From: Labrenzia sp. PHM005
GTDB taxonomy: Bacteria > Pseudomonadota > Alphaproteobacteria > Rhizobiales > Stappiaceae
Reading direction: 5' to 3'
NCBI RefSeq assembly: GCF_006517275.1
Contig: NZ_CP041191.1
Location: 1,172,501 to 1,236,500 of the forward strand
Length of the DNA: 64,000 nt
The translations under genes were made by a program, and so were the position numbers. Of this stretch, positions 53,456 to 62,046 are shown piece by piece. A model generated the notes under the pieces. It saw only the letters and a program-made list of their open reading frames with translations. It was not told where the DNA came from and made no database searches. Position 1 is the first letter of the stretch; the number at the start of each line of letters is the position of its first letter.

Positions 53456-54327
53456 TGGCGAGCGCGACCAAATCCTCTTCTCTCAACCTGGGCCGCATTG
53501 TCCTATATGCGCTGCTGGTCCTGTTCTGTCTCTATTACCTGCTGCCGCTCTATGTGATGGTGGTGAACTCGCTGAAACCGCTGTCTGAAATCACGGCCGG
53601 CGGCATGATGGCGCTGCCTGGTGAGTGGACAATTGCTCCGTGGTCGAGTGCCTGGTCGAGTGCCCAGGTGGGTGTCGAAGCAACGGGTCTGCGGCCCTAC
53701 TTCCTCAATTCCATCATCATGGTCGTCCCGGCCGTCGCTCTGTCGACCTTGGTTGGGGCATTGAATGGGTATGTTCTGACCAAGTGGGCGTTTCGCGGGT
53801 CGACCGTTTTGTTCGGCTTGCTGCTGTTCGGCTGCTTCATCCCGTTCCAAATGGTGCTGATCCCGATGGCGCGCATGCTGGGCCTGATGGGTCTCGCCGG
53901 ATCCGTGCCCGGATTGATCTTCGTTCACTTCGTTTACGGTATCGGCTTCTCAACGCTTTATTTCCGCAACTACTATGCGGCCTTCCCGACGGAACTCGTC
54001 CGTGCCGCCCAAATCGACGGAGCCGGTTTCTTCCGGATCTTCTGGCGCATTCTGCTGCCGTCCTCCGGACCGATCGCTGTGGTCTGCATCATCTGGCAGT
54101 TCACCAACATCTGGAACGACTTCCTGTTCGGGGCTTCCTTCTCGGATTTCGACAGTCAGCCGATGACGGTCGCACTCAACAACCTGGTGCAATCCTCGAC
54201 TGGGGTGAAGGAATACAACGTTCACTTTGCGGGCGCGATCATGGCCGCCCTGCCAACGCTCTTTGTGTACATCGTCGCCGGTCGCTACTTCGTCCGCGGC
54301 CTGATGGCTGGCTCAGTAAAAGGATAA
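53455..54327 (+). CDS. Carbohydrate ABC transporter permease 2
   Basis: This 290-aa permease of the MalG/UgpE type starts at ATG 53455, coupled to permease 1. The EAA loop is ELVRAAQIDGAGFFRIFWRI, and the C-terminal ALPTLFVYIVAGRYFVRGLM ends with GSVKG, the usual MalG-type end. The ATPase gene starts four bases downstream. The upstream in-frame start at 53428 would overlap permease 1 further and has no ribosome site. Confidence 0.93.
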   Translation: MASATKSSSLNLGRIVLYALLVLFCLYYLLPLYVMVVNSLKPLSEITAGGMMALPGEWTIAPWSSAWSSAQVGVEATGLRPYFLNSIIMVVPAVALSTLVGALNGYVLTKWAFRGSTVLFGLLLFGCFIPFQMVLIPMARMLGLMGLAGSVPGLIFVHFVYGIGFSTLYFRNYYAAFPTELVRAAQIDGAGFFRIFWRILLPSSGPIAVVCIIWQFTNIWNDFLFGASFSDFDSQPMTVALNNLVQSSTGVKEYNVHFAGAIMAALPTLFVYIVAGRYFVRGLMAGSVKG

Positions 54328-54331
54328 TCCC

Positions 54332-55441
54332 ATGGGCTTTCTCGACATCAAACAGGCGACCAAGTCCTATGGTGCCGTTCAGGTTCTGCAAGAGACGGAC
54401 ATCTCCATTGAAGAAGGCGAGTTCCTGGTGCTGGTCGGCCCGTCCGGCTGTGGCAAGTCCACGCTTCTCAACATGATCGCCGGCCTCGAAGATATCACCA
54501 CCGGTGAGATCGCAATCCGCGACCGCAGTATGAATGGGGTCAAGCCGGCCGACCGGAACATCGCCATGGTGTTCCAGTCCTACGCGCTTTATCCGAACAT
54601 GACTGTCAAAGGGAACATCTCCTTCGGCATGGAAATGCACGGCATTGAAAAGCCTGAGCGGGAAAAACGGATCTCGCAAGTTGCAGATCTCCTTCAGATC
54701 AGCCATTTGCTCGACCGCAAACCAGGCCAATTGTCTGGCGGTCAGCGGCAGCGTGTTGCCATGGGCCGGGCTCTGGTCCGGGAGCCGGATGTGTTCCTAT
54801 TTGATGAGCCGTTGTCGAACCTCGATGCCAAATTGCGCGTCGACATGCGGACGGAAATCAAGAAGCTGCACCAAAAGCTCGGCACAACGATTGTCTACGT
54901 GACCCATGACCAGATCGAGGCGCTGACGCTGTCGACACGGATCGCGGTCATGTTCGGCGGGTATGTCCAGCAGCTCGGCACACCCAAGGAGATCTATGAT
55001 GATCCGGCGAACATGTTCGTCGCCGGGTTCATGGGATCCCCGTCCATGAACCTGTTCCCGGCCAAGGTTGTGTCGGCCGATGGCAAACCGGCAGCGGAGA
55101 TTGCGCTCGCCAATGGCAAGACGGCGGCGCTTCCTTTTGCCAACGACACTTTGGCGTCAAGTATTGGCCGCGACATTGTGCTTGGTCTTCGCCCCGAGGC
55201 GATCACAGACAAGGATGGCGCCGACCGTAATTCTAAGGCCGTTCACCTGGTTGAAGCACCTGTCGAGGTCACCGAACCTGCCGGATCTGACACGTTTGTT
55301 GTCACGCAGATCGGCGGCAAAGATGTCACCGGTCGTTTCCGGGCTGATGTCTCCGTTAGTGCGGGAGAAAGCTTCCCCTTTGCCTTCAACATGGACAAGG
55401 CGGTTGCGTTCGATCCGCAAACGGAAGACCGAATCCGATAA
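54332..55441 (+). CDS. Carbohydrate ABC transporter ATP-binding protein (MalK/UgpC type)
   Basis: This 369-aa ATPase has Walker A VLVGPSGCGKSTLLNMIAG, signature QLSGGQRQRVAMGRALVREP, and Walker B LFDEPLSNLDAKLRVDMRTE, followed by VTHDQIEALTLSTRI. The C-terminal TOBE/OB domain starts near residue 240 (MGSPSMNLFPAKVV, DIVLGLRPEAITD). It closes operon II, and a strong terminator lies ten bases after the stop codon, directly abutting the operon III promoter. Confidence 0.96.
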   Translation: MGFLDIKQATKSYGAVQVLQETDISIEEGEFLVLVGPSGCGKSTLLNMIAGLEDITTGEIAIRDRSMNGVKPADRNIAMVFQSYALYPNMTVKGNISFGMEMHGIEKPEREKRISQVADLLQISHLLDRKPGQLSGGQRQRVAMGRALVREPDVFLFDEPLSNLDAKLRVDMRTEIKKLHQKLGTTIVYVTHDQIEALTLSTRIAVMFGGYVQQLGTPKEIYDDPANMFVAGFMGSPSMNLFPAKVVSADGKPAAEIALANGKTAALPFANDTLASSIGRDIVLGLRPEAITDKDGADRNSKAVHLVEAPVEVTEPAGSDTFVVTQIGGKDVTGRFRADVSVSAGESFPFAFNMDKAVAFDPQTEDRIR

Positions 55442-55450
55442 TACCTTTGG

Positions 55451-55482
55451 AAAGCGCGGCAATGCGTCCGCGCTTTTCTTTT
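55451..55482 (+). terminator. Terminator of the carbohydrate ABC operon
   Basis: The perfect 9-bp stem AAAGCGCGG (55451-55459) / CCGCGCTTT (55468-55476) has an 8-base loop and is followed by TTTCTTTT. Its T tract merges with the -35 box of the operon III promoter. Confidence 0.88.
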
Positions 55483-55509
55483 GACACAAAATTGGAACGT
55501 TCCATAAAC
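55481..55509 (+). promoter_or_regulatory. Promoter and LacI-type operator of operon III
   Basis: The -35 TTGACA (55481-55486) and a -10-like ATAAAC (55504-55509) have 17-base spacing. The palindrome TGGAACGTTCCA (55493-55504) fills the spacer and is identical to the two copies before operon I. The regulator is probably LacI-2, encoded at the end of operon III. Confidence 0.8.
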
Positions 55510-55538
55510 TGAAGTTGAGCGAATTGGGTGGGTAGAAA

Positions 55539-57017
55539 ATGTCTCCGGATGTGGTGATCATTGGCAGCGGTATGGGGGGAGCGAGCCTGGCGGCGGGCCT
55601 TGCGCCGTCCGGTGCACGGATCACGATTTTGGAGCGGGGCACTCAAATTCCGGATGATGCGCCGGCCCGTGATCCCTGGCGGATTTACACCAACAGCGCC
55701 TTCCGCTCCAAAGAGACCTGGCTGGATGGGACTGGCACGGAGTTTGAGCCGGGCAACTACTACAATGTCGGTGGCAACTCGAAGCTCTACGGCGCTGTGC
55801 TGATCCGCTACCGGGAAGAAGATTTCGGCGAGTTGGAACATGAAGACGGGATCTCCCCGGCCTGGCCAATCAGTTATAAAGACCTCGCTACCTGGTATGA
55901 AAAAGCCGAACACCTCTACAACGTCCGGGGTGACGTGACATCTGACGTCTGTGAGCCGCCGCACGACGGACCTTATCCGTTTCCACCGGTTCCGGATGAA
56001 CCTGCCTTAAAGGTCGCCCGGCAACGTCTTGAAGACGCCGGTGTTCAACCGTTTTCTCTTCCTTTGGGTGTCGATATCGAAAGATGGCTGGCCGCCGGGC
56101 AAACGGGCTGGGATGGATATCCGGACCAGCGCTGCGGCAAGATGGATGCTGAGACCTGCGGCCTCGCGGCAGCCTTGCAACATGACAACGTCGACTTGAT
56201 CACAAGCGCAGAAGTCCAAACGCTTCAGGCTGATCCCAAAACCCGGCGTATCACATCCGTCACCTATAAAAAGGGCGGCGAAGAGCACCAGCTCAAACCG
56301 GCTGTTGTCGTTGTCTGTGCCGGGGCCGTCCAATCAGCGGCACTGCTGTTGCGGTCGGGTCTTGCCAACAGCTCGGACTATGTTGGCCGCTGTTTCATGA
56401 ACCACAACGCAACCGCAGTCATTGCCATTGATCCCCGGTTTCACAACGATTCCATCTACCAAAAGACTTTTGGGATTAACGACTGGTACTTGTCAGACGG
56501 AAACGGCGGCAAACCGCTGGGCAATGTCCAGCTTCTTGGCCGGGTGACCCCGGACATCTTGAAAATCCAGGTGCCGCAGCTGCCCAAATTCCTTGCCAAG
56601 TGGTTGTCGGATCATGCGCTGGATCTTTATCTGATTTCTGAGGATTTGCCTGATCCCGAAAGTCGGGTGGTTCTAAAAAATGGCCAGATCCAGCTCCGCT
56701 GGCAGCGGTCGAACATGACTGCGCATCAAAAGCTGGTTAGCAAAACCAAACGCACGCTCCGCAAGGCCGGATTTCCGATAGTCCTATCCCGGCTCTTTGA
56801 TGGCCGGGTGCCATCACATCAATGCGGTACGGTCCGCATGGGCGGTGACCCCAAGACCTCGGTGCTCGACCCGGATTGCCGGTCTTGGGACCATCCCAAT
56901 CTATACGTAAGCGATGCCGCAGCCCTGCCGACATCGGCCGCGGTAAATCCTGCGCTGACAGTCGCAGCGCTTGCCCTAAGAACAGCAGATACTATTCGCA
57001 AGGAGTTGGCCCAATGA
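55539..57017 (+). CDS. GMC-family FAD oxidoreductase 1
   Basis: This 492-aa flavoenzyme has FAD-binding start VVIIGSGMGGASLAAGLAPS and the GMC C-terminal domain with the catalytic His in PSHQCGTVRMGGDPKT and later SDAAALPTSAAVNPALTVAA. The C-terminal layout resembles pyranose-oxidase/glucoside-dehydrogenase-like GMC enzymes rather than choline dehydrogenase. No signal peptide is seen, so it acts in the cytoplasm or needs a partner. First gene of operon III; its stop overlaps the SDR start (ATGA). A sugar or glycoside hydroxyl is the likely substrate, by inference from the linked sugar transporter. Confidence 0.88.
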   Translation: MSPDVVIIGSGMGGASLAAGLAPSGARITILERGTQIPDDAPARDPWRIYTNSAFRSKETWLDGTGTEFEPGNYYNVGGNSKLYGAVLIRYREEDFGELEHEDGISPAWPISYKDLATWYEKAEHLYNVRGDVTSDVCEPPHDGPYPFPPVPDEPALKVARQRLEDAGVQPFSLPLGVDIERWLAAGQTGWDGYPDQRCGKMDAETCGLAAALQHDNVDLITSAEVQTLQADPKTRRITSVTYKKGGEEHQLKPAVVVVCAGAVQSAALLLRSGLANSSDYVGRCFMNHNATAVIAIDPRFHNDSIYQKTFGINDWYLSDGNGGKPLGNVQLLGRVTPDILKIQVPQLPKFLAKWLSDHALDLYLISEDLPDPESRVVLKNGQIQLRWQRSNMTAHQKLVSKTKRTLRKAGFPIVLSRLFDGRVPSHQCGTVRMGGDPKTSVLDPDCRSWDHPNLYVSDAAALPTSAAVNPALTVAALALRTADTIRKELAQ

Positions 57018-57775
57018 GCAAGATCGCCCTTGTCACGGGTGGCCAGAGGGGGATTGGGTTTGGCATTTCCCAAGCGCTGATTGCAGCTGGTTACAAGGTT
57101 GCCATCGTTGCCCAGCTCGACCCAACCGAACCGGAGGTCGCCGGAGCACTGGAGGCTCTGGGAGATGACGCGGTTTATTATCGCCATGACCTTCAGAATA
57201 TCGACGACCACGCTGAGGTGCTGGACCGGATCGAACAGGATCTCGGCCCAATTACGACGTTTGTGTCCAATGCGGGCGTTCCGGCAAAAATCCGCGGTGA
57301 CATGCTCGATCTTCATCCTGGCAGCTTCGACTTCGTCATGGGTGTTAATCTGCGTGGCGCGTTTTTCCTGGCTCAAGATGTCGCCCGCCGCATGTTGTCC
57401 CGCCCGGAATGCACTGATTACCGGTCGCTGATTTTCATCACCTCGGTCAGTGCGGAGATGGTGTCCATCGAGCGCGCGGAATACTGCATGTCGAAGGCGG
57501 GGGCGGCGATGATGGCAAAGCTCTTCACCGTGCGTCTGGCGCCCCACGGCATTGGCGTTTTTGAAATCCAGCCGGGCATCATTGAAACGCCGCTGACGGC
57601 CGGAGTGAAAGATCAATACACGCAACGGATTGCGGGTGGGCTTGTCCCGGCTGAACGTTGGGGCCTGCCCGGCGATATTGCGGACACACTGGTTCCGCTG
57701 GCCGAAGGCAAGATGGCGTTTGCTACCGGCTCAACCCTTGCCGTCGACGGCGGCCTGTCGATTTCGCGTCTTTGA
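57014..57775 (+). CDS. SDR-family oxidoreductase
   Basis: This 253-aa short-chain dehydrogenase starts at ATG 57014, overlapping the GMC-1 stop; the longer frame upstream only shadows it. The cofactor loop is VTGGQRGIGFGI, the Asn motif is VSNAGVPAKI, and the catalytic Ser/Tyr/Lys are in FITSVSAEMVSIERAEYCMSKAG. The proline-glycine after it is QPGIIETPLT. It resembles 3-ketoacyl-ACP-reductase-like sugar or ketone reductases; it could work on a keto-product of a GMC enzyme. It is followed by GMC-2 after nine bases. Confidence 0.92.
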   Translation: MSKIALVTGGQRGIGFGISQALIAAGYKVAIVAQLDPTEPEVAGALEALGDDAVYYRHDLQNIDDHAEVLDRIEQDLGPITTFVSNAGVPAKIRGDMLDLHPGSFDFVMGVNLRGAFFLAQDVARRMLSRPECTDYRSLIFITSVSAEMVSIERAEYCMSKAGAAMMAKLFTVRLAPHGIGVFEIQPGIIETPLTAGVKDQYTQRIAGGLVPAERWGLPGDIADTLVPLAEGKMAFATGSTLAVDGGLSISRL

Positions 57776-57784
57776 GAGACTGTT

Positions 57785-59377
57785 ATGACCCAAGGCTATG
57801 ATTTCATCATTATCGGTGGCGGCAGTGCCGGTTCAGTGGTTGCGGCCCGGTTGAGCGAGAACCCGGATATCCAGGTTTTGCTTTTGGAAGCCGGCGGTCG
57901 TGATTGGCACCCGTTTTACCATCTGCCTGCCGGCTTTGCGAAGATGACCAAGGGCATCGGCTCCTGGGGTTGGCATACCGTTCCGCAAAAGCACATGCAG
58001 GACCGCGTTTTCCGTTACACCCAAGCCAAGGTGATCGGCGGTGGGTCGGCGATCAATGCGCAGATTTATACACGCGGCAATGCCCAAGACTATGATGAAT
58101 GGCGTCAGCTCGGCTGTGAAGGCTGGGGCTATGAAGATGTCCTGCCTTACTACAGAAAGGCTGAGGACAACGACACGTATGACAATAGATATCATGGAAA
58201 GGGCGGCCCGATGGGCGTCTCCAAACCGTGTGCGCCATTGCCGATCTGTGAGGCCTATTTCGAAGCTGCTGCGGTGCTCGGCATTCCGAAAAACGAGGAT
58301 GTCACTGGTGAGAAACAAGATGGCGTTGCCTATTATCAGCTGACCCAGCGCAACGCGCGCCGCTCGTCAGCCGCCATGGCCTATTTGGCGCCCAACCGGT
58401 CGCGGCCAAACCTCCACGTTAGAACCGGAGCCAATGTCCGCAGGATCACCGTTGAAAATGGCAAGGCTACGGGCGTTGAGCTGATGAATGGCGAACGCCT
58501 GACGGCAACCACTGAAGTCATTCTGTCATCTGGTTCAATTGGCTCACCGCGCCTTTTGCAACTCTCCGGGATCGGCCCGGGCGAAGAACTGCAAAAGCTT
58601 GGCATTGATGTGGTTTTGGACCAACCGAATGTCGGCGCCAACTTGCAGGACCATCTGGATCTTTATTGCATTTGTGAAGTCAGCGGACCACACACCTATG
58701 ACCGCTTTGCCAAACCGCATTTGTCGGTGTTAGCTGGTTTGCAATACATCTTCACCCGCCGGGGTCCGGTCTCTTCCAGCCTCTTTGAAACAGGCGGCTT
58801 CTGGTATGCCGATCCGGACGCCAGGTCGCCGGACTTGCAGTTTCATTTGGGACTTGGCACCGGGATTGAATCCGGTGTGGCTGCGATGCCGGATGGTGGC
58901 GTGACCCTCAATTCCTGTTATTTGCGCCCGCGCTCACGTGGGTCCGTACGCTTGCAAAGTGCCGACCCGTCCGTAGCGCCGTTGATCGATCCGAACTACC
59001 TGCAGGACCCGCGCGATAAGGAAATGTCGATCCGTGGTCTGAAGCTGACCCAGGAAATCATGGCGCAAGCGCCCTTGAAGCCTTTCATCAAAGCGCAGCG
59101 ATTGCCCGGGCCGGATGTCCAAACAGACGAAGACTACTTCCAGTTCATCTGCGAGCACTCCAAGACATCCCACCATCCGGCGGGCACCTGCCGGATGGGC
59201 GTGGATGAGGGCGCTGTTGTCGACCCGCGGCTCCGTTTCAACGGGATTGATGGCCTGCGTATCGTTGATGCCTCCATCATGCCGAATGTCATCTCCTCCA
59301 ACACCAATGCCGCGGCCATCATGATCGGCGAAAAAGCCTCCGACATGATCCGCGAAGACCATGGGAAAAAATCATGA
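57785..59377 (+). CDS. GMC-family FAD oxidoreductase 2 (choline-dehydrogenase-like)
   Basis: This 530-aa GMC enzyme differs in type from GMC-1. The FAD motif is IIGGGSAGSVVAARLSENPD, followed by VIGGGSAINAQIYTRGNAQD. The catalytic His is in SHHPAGTCRMGVDEGAVVDP, and the second conserved residue is the Asn in SSNTNAAAIMIGEKASDMI. It resembles choline, glucose-methanol and alcohol dehydrogenases of the BetA type. The substrate is unknown. Its stop overlaps the Dabb gene (ATGA). Two different GMC enzymes in one operon suggest two successive hydroxyl oxidations. Confidence 0.93.
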   Translation: MTQGYDFIIIGGGSAGSVVAARLSENPDIQVLLLEAGGRDWHPFYHLPAGFAKMTKGIGSWGWHTVPQKHMQDRVFRYTQAKVIGGGSAINAQIYTRGNAQDYDEWRQLGCEGWGYEDVLPYYRKAEDNDTYDNRYHGKGGPMGVSKPCAPLPICEAYFEAAAVLGIPKNEDVTGEKQDGVAYYQLTQRNARRSSAAMAYLAPNRSRPNLHVRTGANVRRITVENGKATGVELMNGERLTATTEVILSSGSIGSPRLLQLSGIGPGEELQKLGIDVVLDQPNVGANLQDHLDLYCICEVSGPHTYDRFAKPHLSVLAGLQYIFTRRGPVSSSLFETGGFWYADPDARSPDLQFHLGLGTGIESGVAAMPDGGVTLNSCYLRPRSRGSVRLQSADPSVAPLIDPNYLQDPRDKEMSIRGLKLTQEIMAQAPLKPFIKAQRLPGPDVQTDEDYFQFICEHSKTSHHPAGTCRMGVDEGAVVDPRLRFNGIDGLRIVDASIMPNVISSNTNAAAIMIGEKASDMIREDHGKKS

Positions 59378-59688
59378 TCCGCCACATTGTTTTGGTCAAA
59401 TTCGAACCAAGCGTTTCGGAAGGCACCATCAGCGCGCTCTTTGAAGAACTTCGTGAGATCGAAGCGCACGTTCCGGGCATTCTCGATATCAAATCCGGCC
59501 GCAGCGAAAGCCCGGAAAGAATTGAACGCGGCTATATGCATGGGTTTACGGTCGATTTTCAGAATTGGGCCGCGCTAGAGGCCTACCAGCAGCACCCAGC
59601 GCACAAGGCGCTTGGTGCCCAGCTGGTCGCCAACGCCATCGGCGGTCTCGACGGCATTCTGGTTCTCGATATTCCTGTAACCGTTTAA
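59374..59688 (+). CDS. Dabb (stress-responsive A/B barrel) domain protein
   Basis: This 104-aa dimeric alpha+beta-barrel protein reads IRHIVLVKFEPSVSEGTISA at the start and GYMHGFTVDFQNWAALEAYQQ in the middle, ending AQLVANAIGGLDGILVLDIP. The Dabb fold occurs in small enzymes and in stress proteins. In catabolic operons it may catalyse cyclisation, isomerisation or decarboxylation. The His in RHIVLVKF is the commonest active-site residue. It is coupled to GMC-2 by a four-base overlap and lies 27 bases before the DUF993 gene. Confidence 0.88.
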   Translation: MIRHIVLVKFEPSVSEGTISALFEELREIEAHVPGILDIKSGRSESPERIERGYMHGFTVDFQNWAALEAYQQHPAHKALGAQLVANAIGGLDGILVLDIPVTV

Positions 59689-59715
59689 GCGCTCTACGCT
59701 TTTCTGGAGTTGTTC

Positions 59716-60879
59716 ATGTTGAAACTGCCGACCTACTCGAACACGCTTAAGGACTACAGCCTTTCCGGAAATGCGCTGACACCGCGTGCTCCGCGCACGC
59801 CCCTGACACGGACAGCCTTCGCTGCGGCCCATGTGGTTTCCGACCCGCTTGCAGAGCGGGATCCCTGGGAGGGCCGGCCGGCTGTTGATTGGGAGAACAC
59901 GCTCCGGTTTCGACACTGGCTTTGGGACCAGGGGCTCGGTCTGGCCGAAGCCATGGACACCGCTCAACGGGGCATGGGGGTTGATTGGCTGACAGCCAAG
60001 GAACTCATTGAGCGGACCATGGCTGAGGCAAAAGCCCATCCTTTAAAGCCACGTGTCGCTTGTGGAGCTGGGACCGACCAGAAAGCTCTCTCCGACCTTA
60101 AAACCCCGGCAGACATTGTCAGCGCCTATTCGGAACAGATGGAGGCGATTGAGGCCGCAGGCGGCCAGGTAATCTTGATGGCATCGAAGGCGTTTCCGGC
60201 CATTGGTGCGGCGGCTGATGACTATGCTTGGGCCCATGGCAAGCTGCTGGAGCAGGCGGCAGACCCTGTCATCCTGCATTGGCTTGGCGACATGTTTGAT
60301 CCGGCTCTGGCAGGCTACTGGGGCTCGGCCGATGTTGGCGAAGCGACTGATGCGGTGCTGGCCATCATCAATGCCCATGAAACCAAGATTGATGGCATCA
60401 AGATTTCACTGCTCGACAAAACTCACGAAGAACACTTCCGCGCCCGGCTTCCGGAGAGTGTCCGGCTCTACACCGGTGATGATTTCAATTATGCGGATTT
60501 GATCGAAGGCGACGGAACCCGGTATTCTCACGCACTTCTGGGAGCATTTGCGGCAATAGCGCCGGTTGCCAGCCACGCGCTGGAAGCACTGGCCGAAAAC
60601 GATCTTGATACCTACCACGAACTCTTTGCACCGACTGTGCCGCTTAGCCGGGAGATTTTTAAGGCGCCGACCCGGTTTTATAAGGCCGGCATTGCTTTCC
60701 TGGCCTGGCTCAATGATGCGCAAAGCCACTTCATCATGCCCGGCGGGTTTCAGTCGTCGCGCGAGATCGTGCATTACGCGGAAGTTTTCAGGCTTGCAGA
60801 TCAGGCGCGATTGTTGTCAAAGCCAGACATTGCCGTTGAACGCATGACGTTGTTGTTGCGGTTGCACGGCCTGGGGTGA
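59716..60879 (+). CDS. DUF993 protein, dihydrodipicolinate-synthase-like aldolase
   Basis: This 387-aa protein starts at ATG 59716 (CTGGAG six bases upstream). It resembles DUF993, a poorly characterised branch of the DapA aldolase superfamily. The Schiff-base lysine appears conserved as K229 in DGIKISLLDKTHEEH, matching GIKEA of DapA, and the strand after it (SVRLYTGDDFNY) matches the DapA LYSGDD. The usual YNxP tyrosine motif is not seen; the aligned segment is PVILHWLGDMFDPA. It could be an aldolase or lyase whose aldehyde product goes to the operon I aldehyde dehydrogenase. Substrate unknown. Confidence 0.85.
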   Translation: MLKLPTYSNTLKDYSLSGNALTPRAPRTPLTRTAFAAAHVVSDPLAERDPWEGRPAVDWENTLRFRHWLWDQGLGLAEAMDTAQRGMGVDWLTAKELIERTMAEAKAHPLKPRVACGAGTDQKALSDLKTPADIVSAYSEQMEAIEAAGGQVILMASKAFPAIGAAADDYAWAHGKLLEQAADPVILHWLGDMFDPALAGYWGSADVGEATDAVLAIINAHETKIDGIKISLLDKTHEEHFRARLPESVRLYTGDDFNYADLIEGDGTRYSHALLGAFAAIAPVASHALEALAENDLDTYHELFAPTVPLSREIFKAPTRFYKAGIAFLAWLNDAQSHFIMPGGFQSSREIVHYAEVFRLADQARLLSKPDIAVERMTLLLRLHGLG

Positions 60880-60896
60880 GCTGGATCGGGGAGAGA

Positions 60897-61913
60897 ATGA
60901 AGAAGAGACCGACTATACTGGATGTGGCCAAGAAGGCTGGCGTGTCCAAGTCAACGGTGTCGCTCGTTCTCCAGAATTCCCCGTCGGTCAAAATAGCCAC
61001 GCGGGACACGGTCAACGAGGCGATTAAAGACCTCGGGTATGTCTACAACCGATCCGCTGCCGGACTGCGCGGGGCGGCTTCTGGTCTAATTGGCCTGATC
61101 ATCAATGATCTGCGCAACCCGTTCTTCACCGAATTCGCCGCGAGCGCCCAGATGGAATTTGCCCGCAAAGGCTATGCCACGGTGATCGCGAACACCGATG
61201 AAGATCCGGATGTTCAGGCTCAAGTCATTGAATCCATGATCGAACATGGGGTTTCGGCTTTTGTTATTTCGCCAACCTATGGCGAGGATACCTCTGCCTT
61301 CGACCGGATCCAGCGCGCTAATATTCCAACGATGCAAGTGTTGCGTCAGACCGATAAAAGAACGGATCTCTTTCCCTTTGCGTCCCACAATTATGCCGCT
61401 GGTGGTGTTCTGGCGACAGAACACTTGATTGGTCTTGGGTGCCGGAAGATCGCATTTGTCGGTGGTTTGGAAAATCGCCCGATCACTTTGGAGCGCATGA
61501 CCGGATATTCAGAGGTGATGGCAGCCCGGGGATTGCAGGTAACCGCATTTCATGACCGCCCGTCGCGAGCTTTTGGGCGGGAGATCGCTCTACACATCGC
61601 CGCCGAACATCCTGGCATTGACGGAGCGGTCTGTTTCAGCGATCTGGTGGCACTTGGAATGATGTCGGGCTTTGCGGAGGCTGACATCCGGACTGGAGAG
61701 GACATCCGGATTGTCGGATTTGATGACATTGAAGAAAGTTGCTTGGCCTATCCGGGCTTGAGCTCCGTGCGCTGTGATACCGCGTCCTTCGGCAAAAAAG
61801 CTGCCGAGGCTATGCTTGCCTGGATCGTGGACGGCACACGCCCGCCCGATACCCAGCGCTATGATGTTGAACTGATCGCACGCCAATCCAGCACTGGTTT
61901 GAAGCGGCCGTGA
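60897..61913 (+). CDS. LacI-family regulator of operons I and III (LacI-2)
   Basis: This 338-aa regulator starts at ATG 60897 (GGGGAG just upstream); the GTG at 60876 overlaps the DUF993 stop. The HTH is PTILDVAKKAGVSKSTVSLV (about residues 5-24) with the hinge YNRSAAGLRGAASGLIGLI, and the sugar-sensing domain follows to residue 338 (VGFDDIEESCLAYPGLSSVR). As the last gene of operon III it would repress its own operon through TGGAACGTTCCA, and operon I through the same site. The inducer is unknown, perhaps the transported sugar or a product of GMC oxidation. Confidence 0.92.
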   Translation: MKKRPTILDVAKKAGVSKSTVSLVLQNSPSVKIATRDTVNEAIKDLGYVYNRSAAGLRGAASGLIGLIINDLRNPFFTEFAASAQMEFARKGYATVIANTDEDPDVQAQVIESMIEHGVSAFVISPTYGEDTSAFDRIQRANIPTMQVLRQTDKRTDLFPFASHNYAAGGVLATEHLIGLGCRKIAFVGGLENRPITLERMTGYSEVMAARGLQVTAFHDRPSRAFGREIALHIAAEHPGIDGAVCFSDLVALGMMSGFAEADIRTGEDIRIVGFDDIEESCLAYPGLSSVRCDTASFGKKAAEAMLAWIVDGTRPPDTQRYDVELIARQSSTGLKRP

Positions 61914-62046
61914 TCGGACCGTAAAAGAATTAAAATGGCTTCTTGCCGCATCCGGCATTGAGACGGTATCTGTCATGCAAACGGCAAGCCTTATTGGTTG
62001 CGATAGGTTCTAACATCCTGGAAATCCGGCTGAAGATTTGATACCG

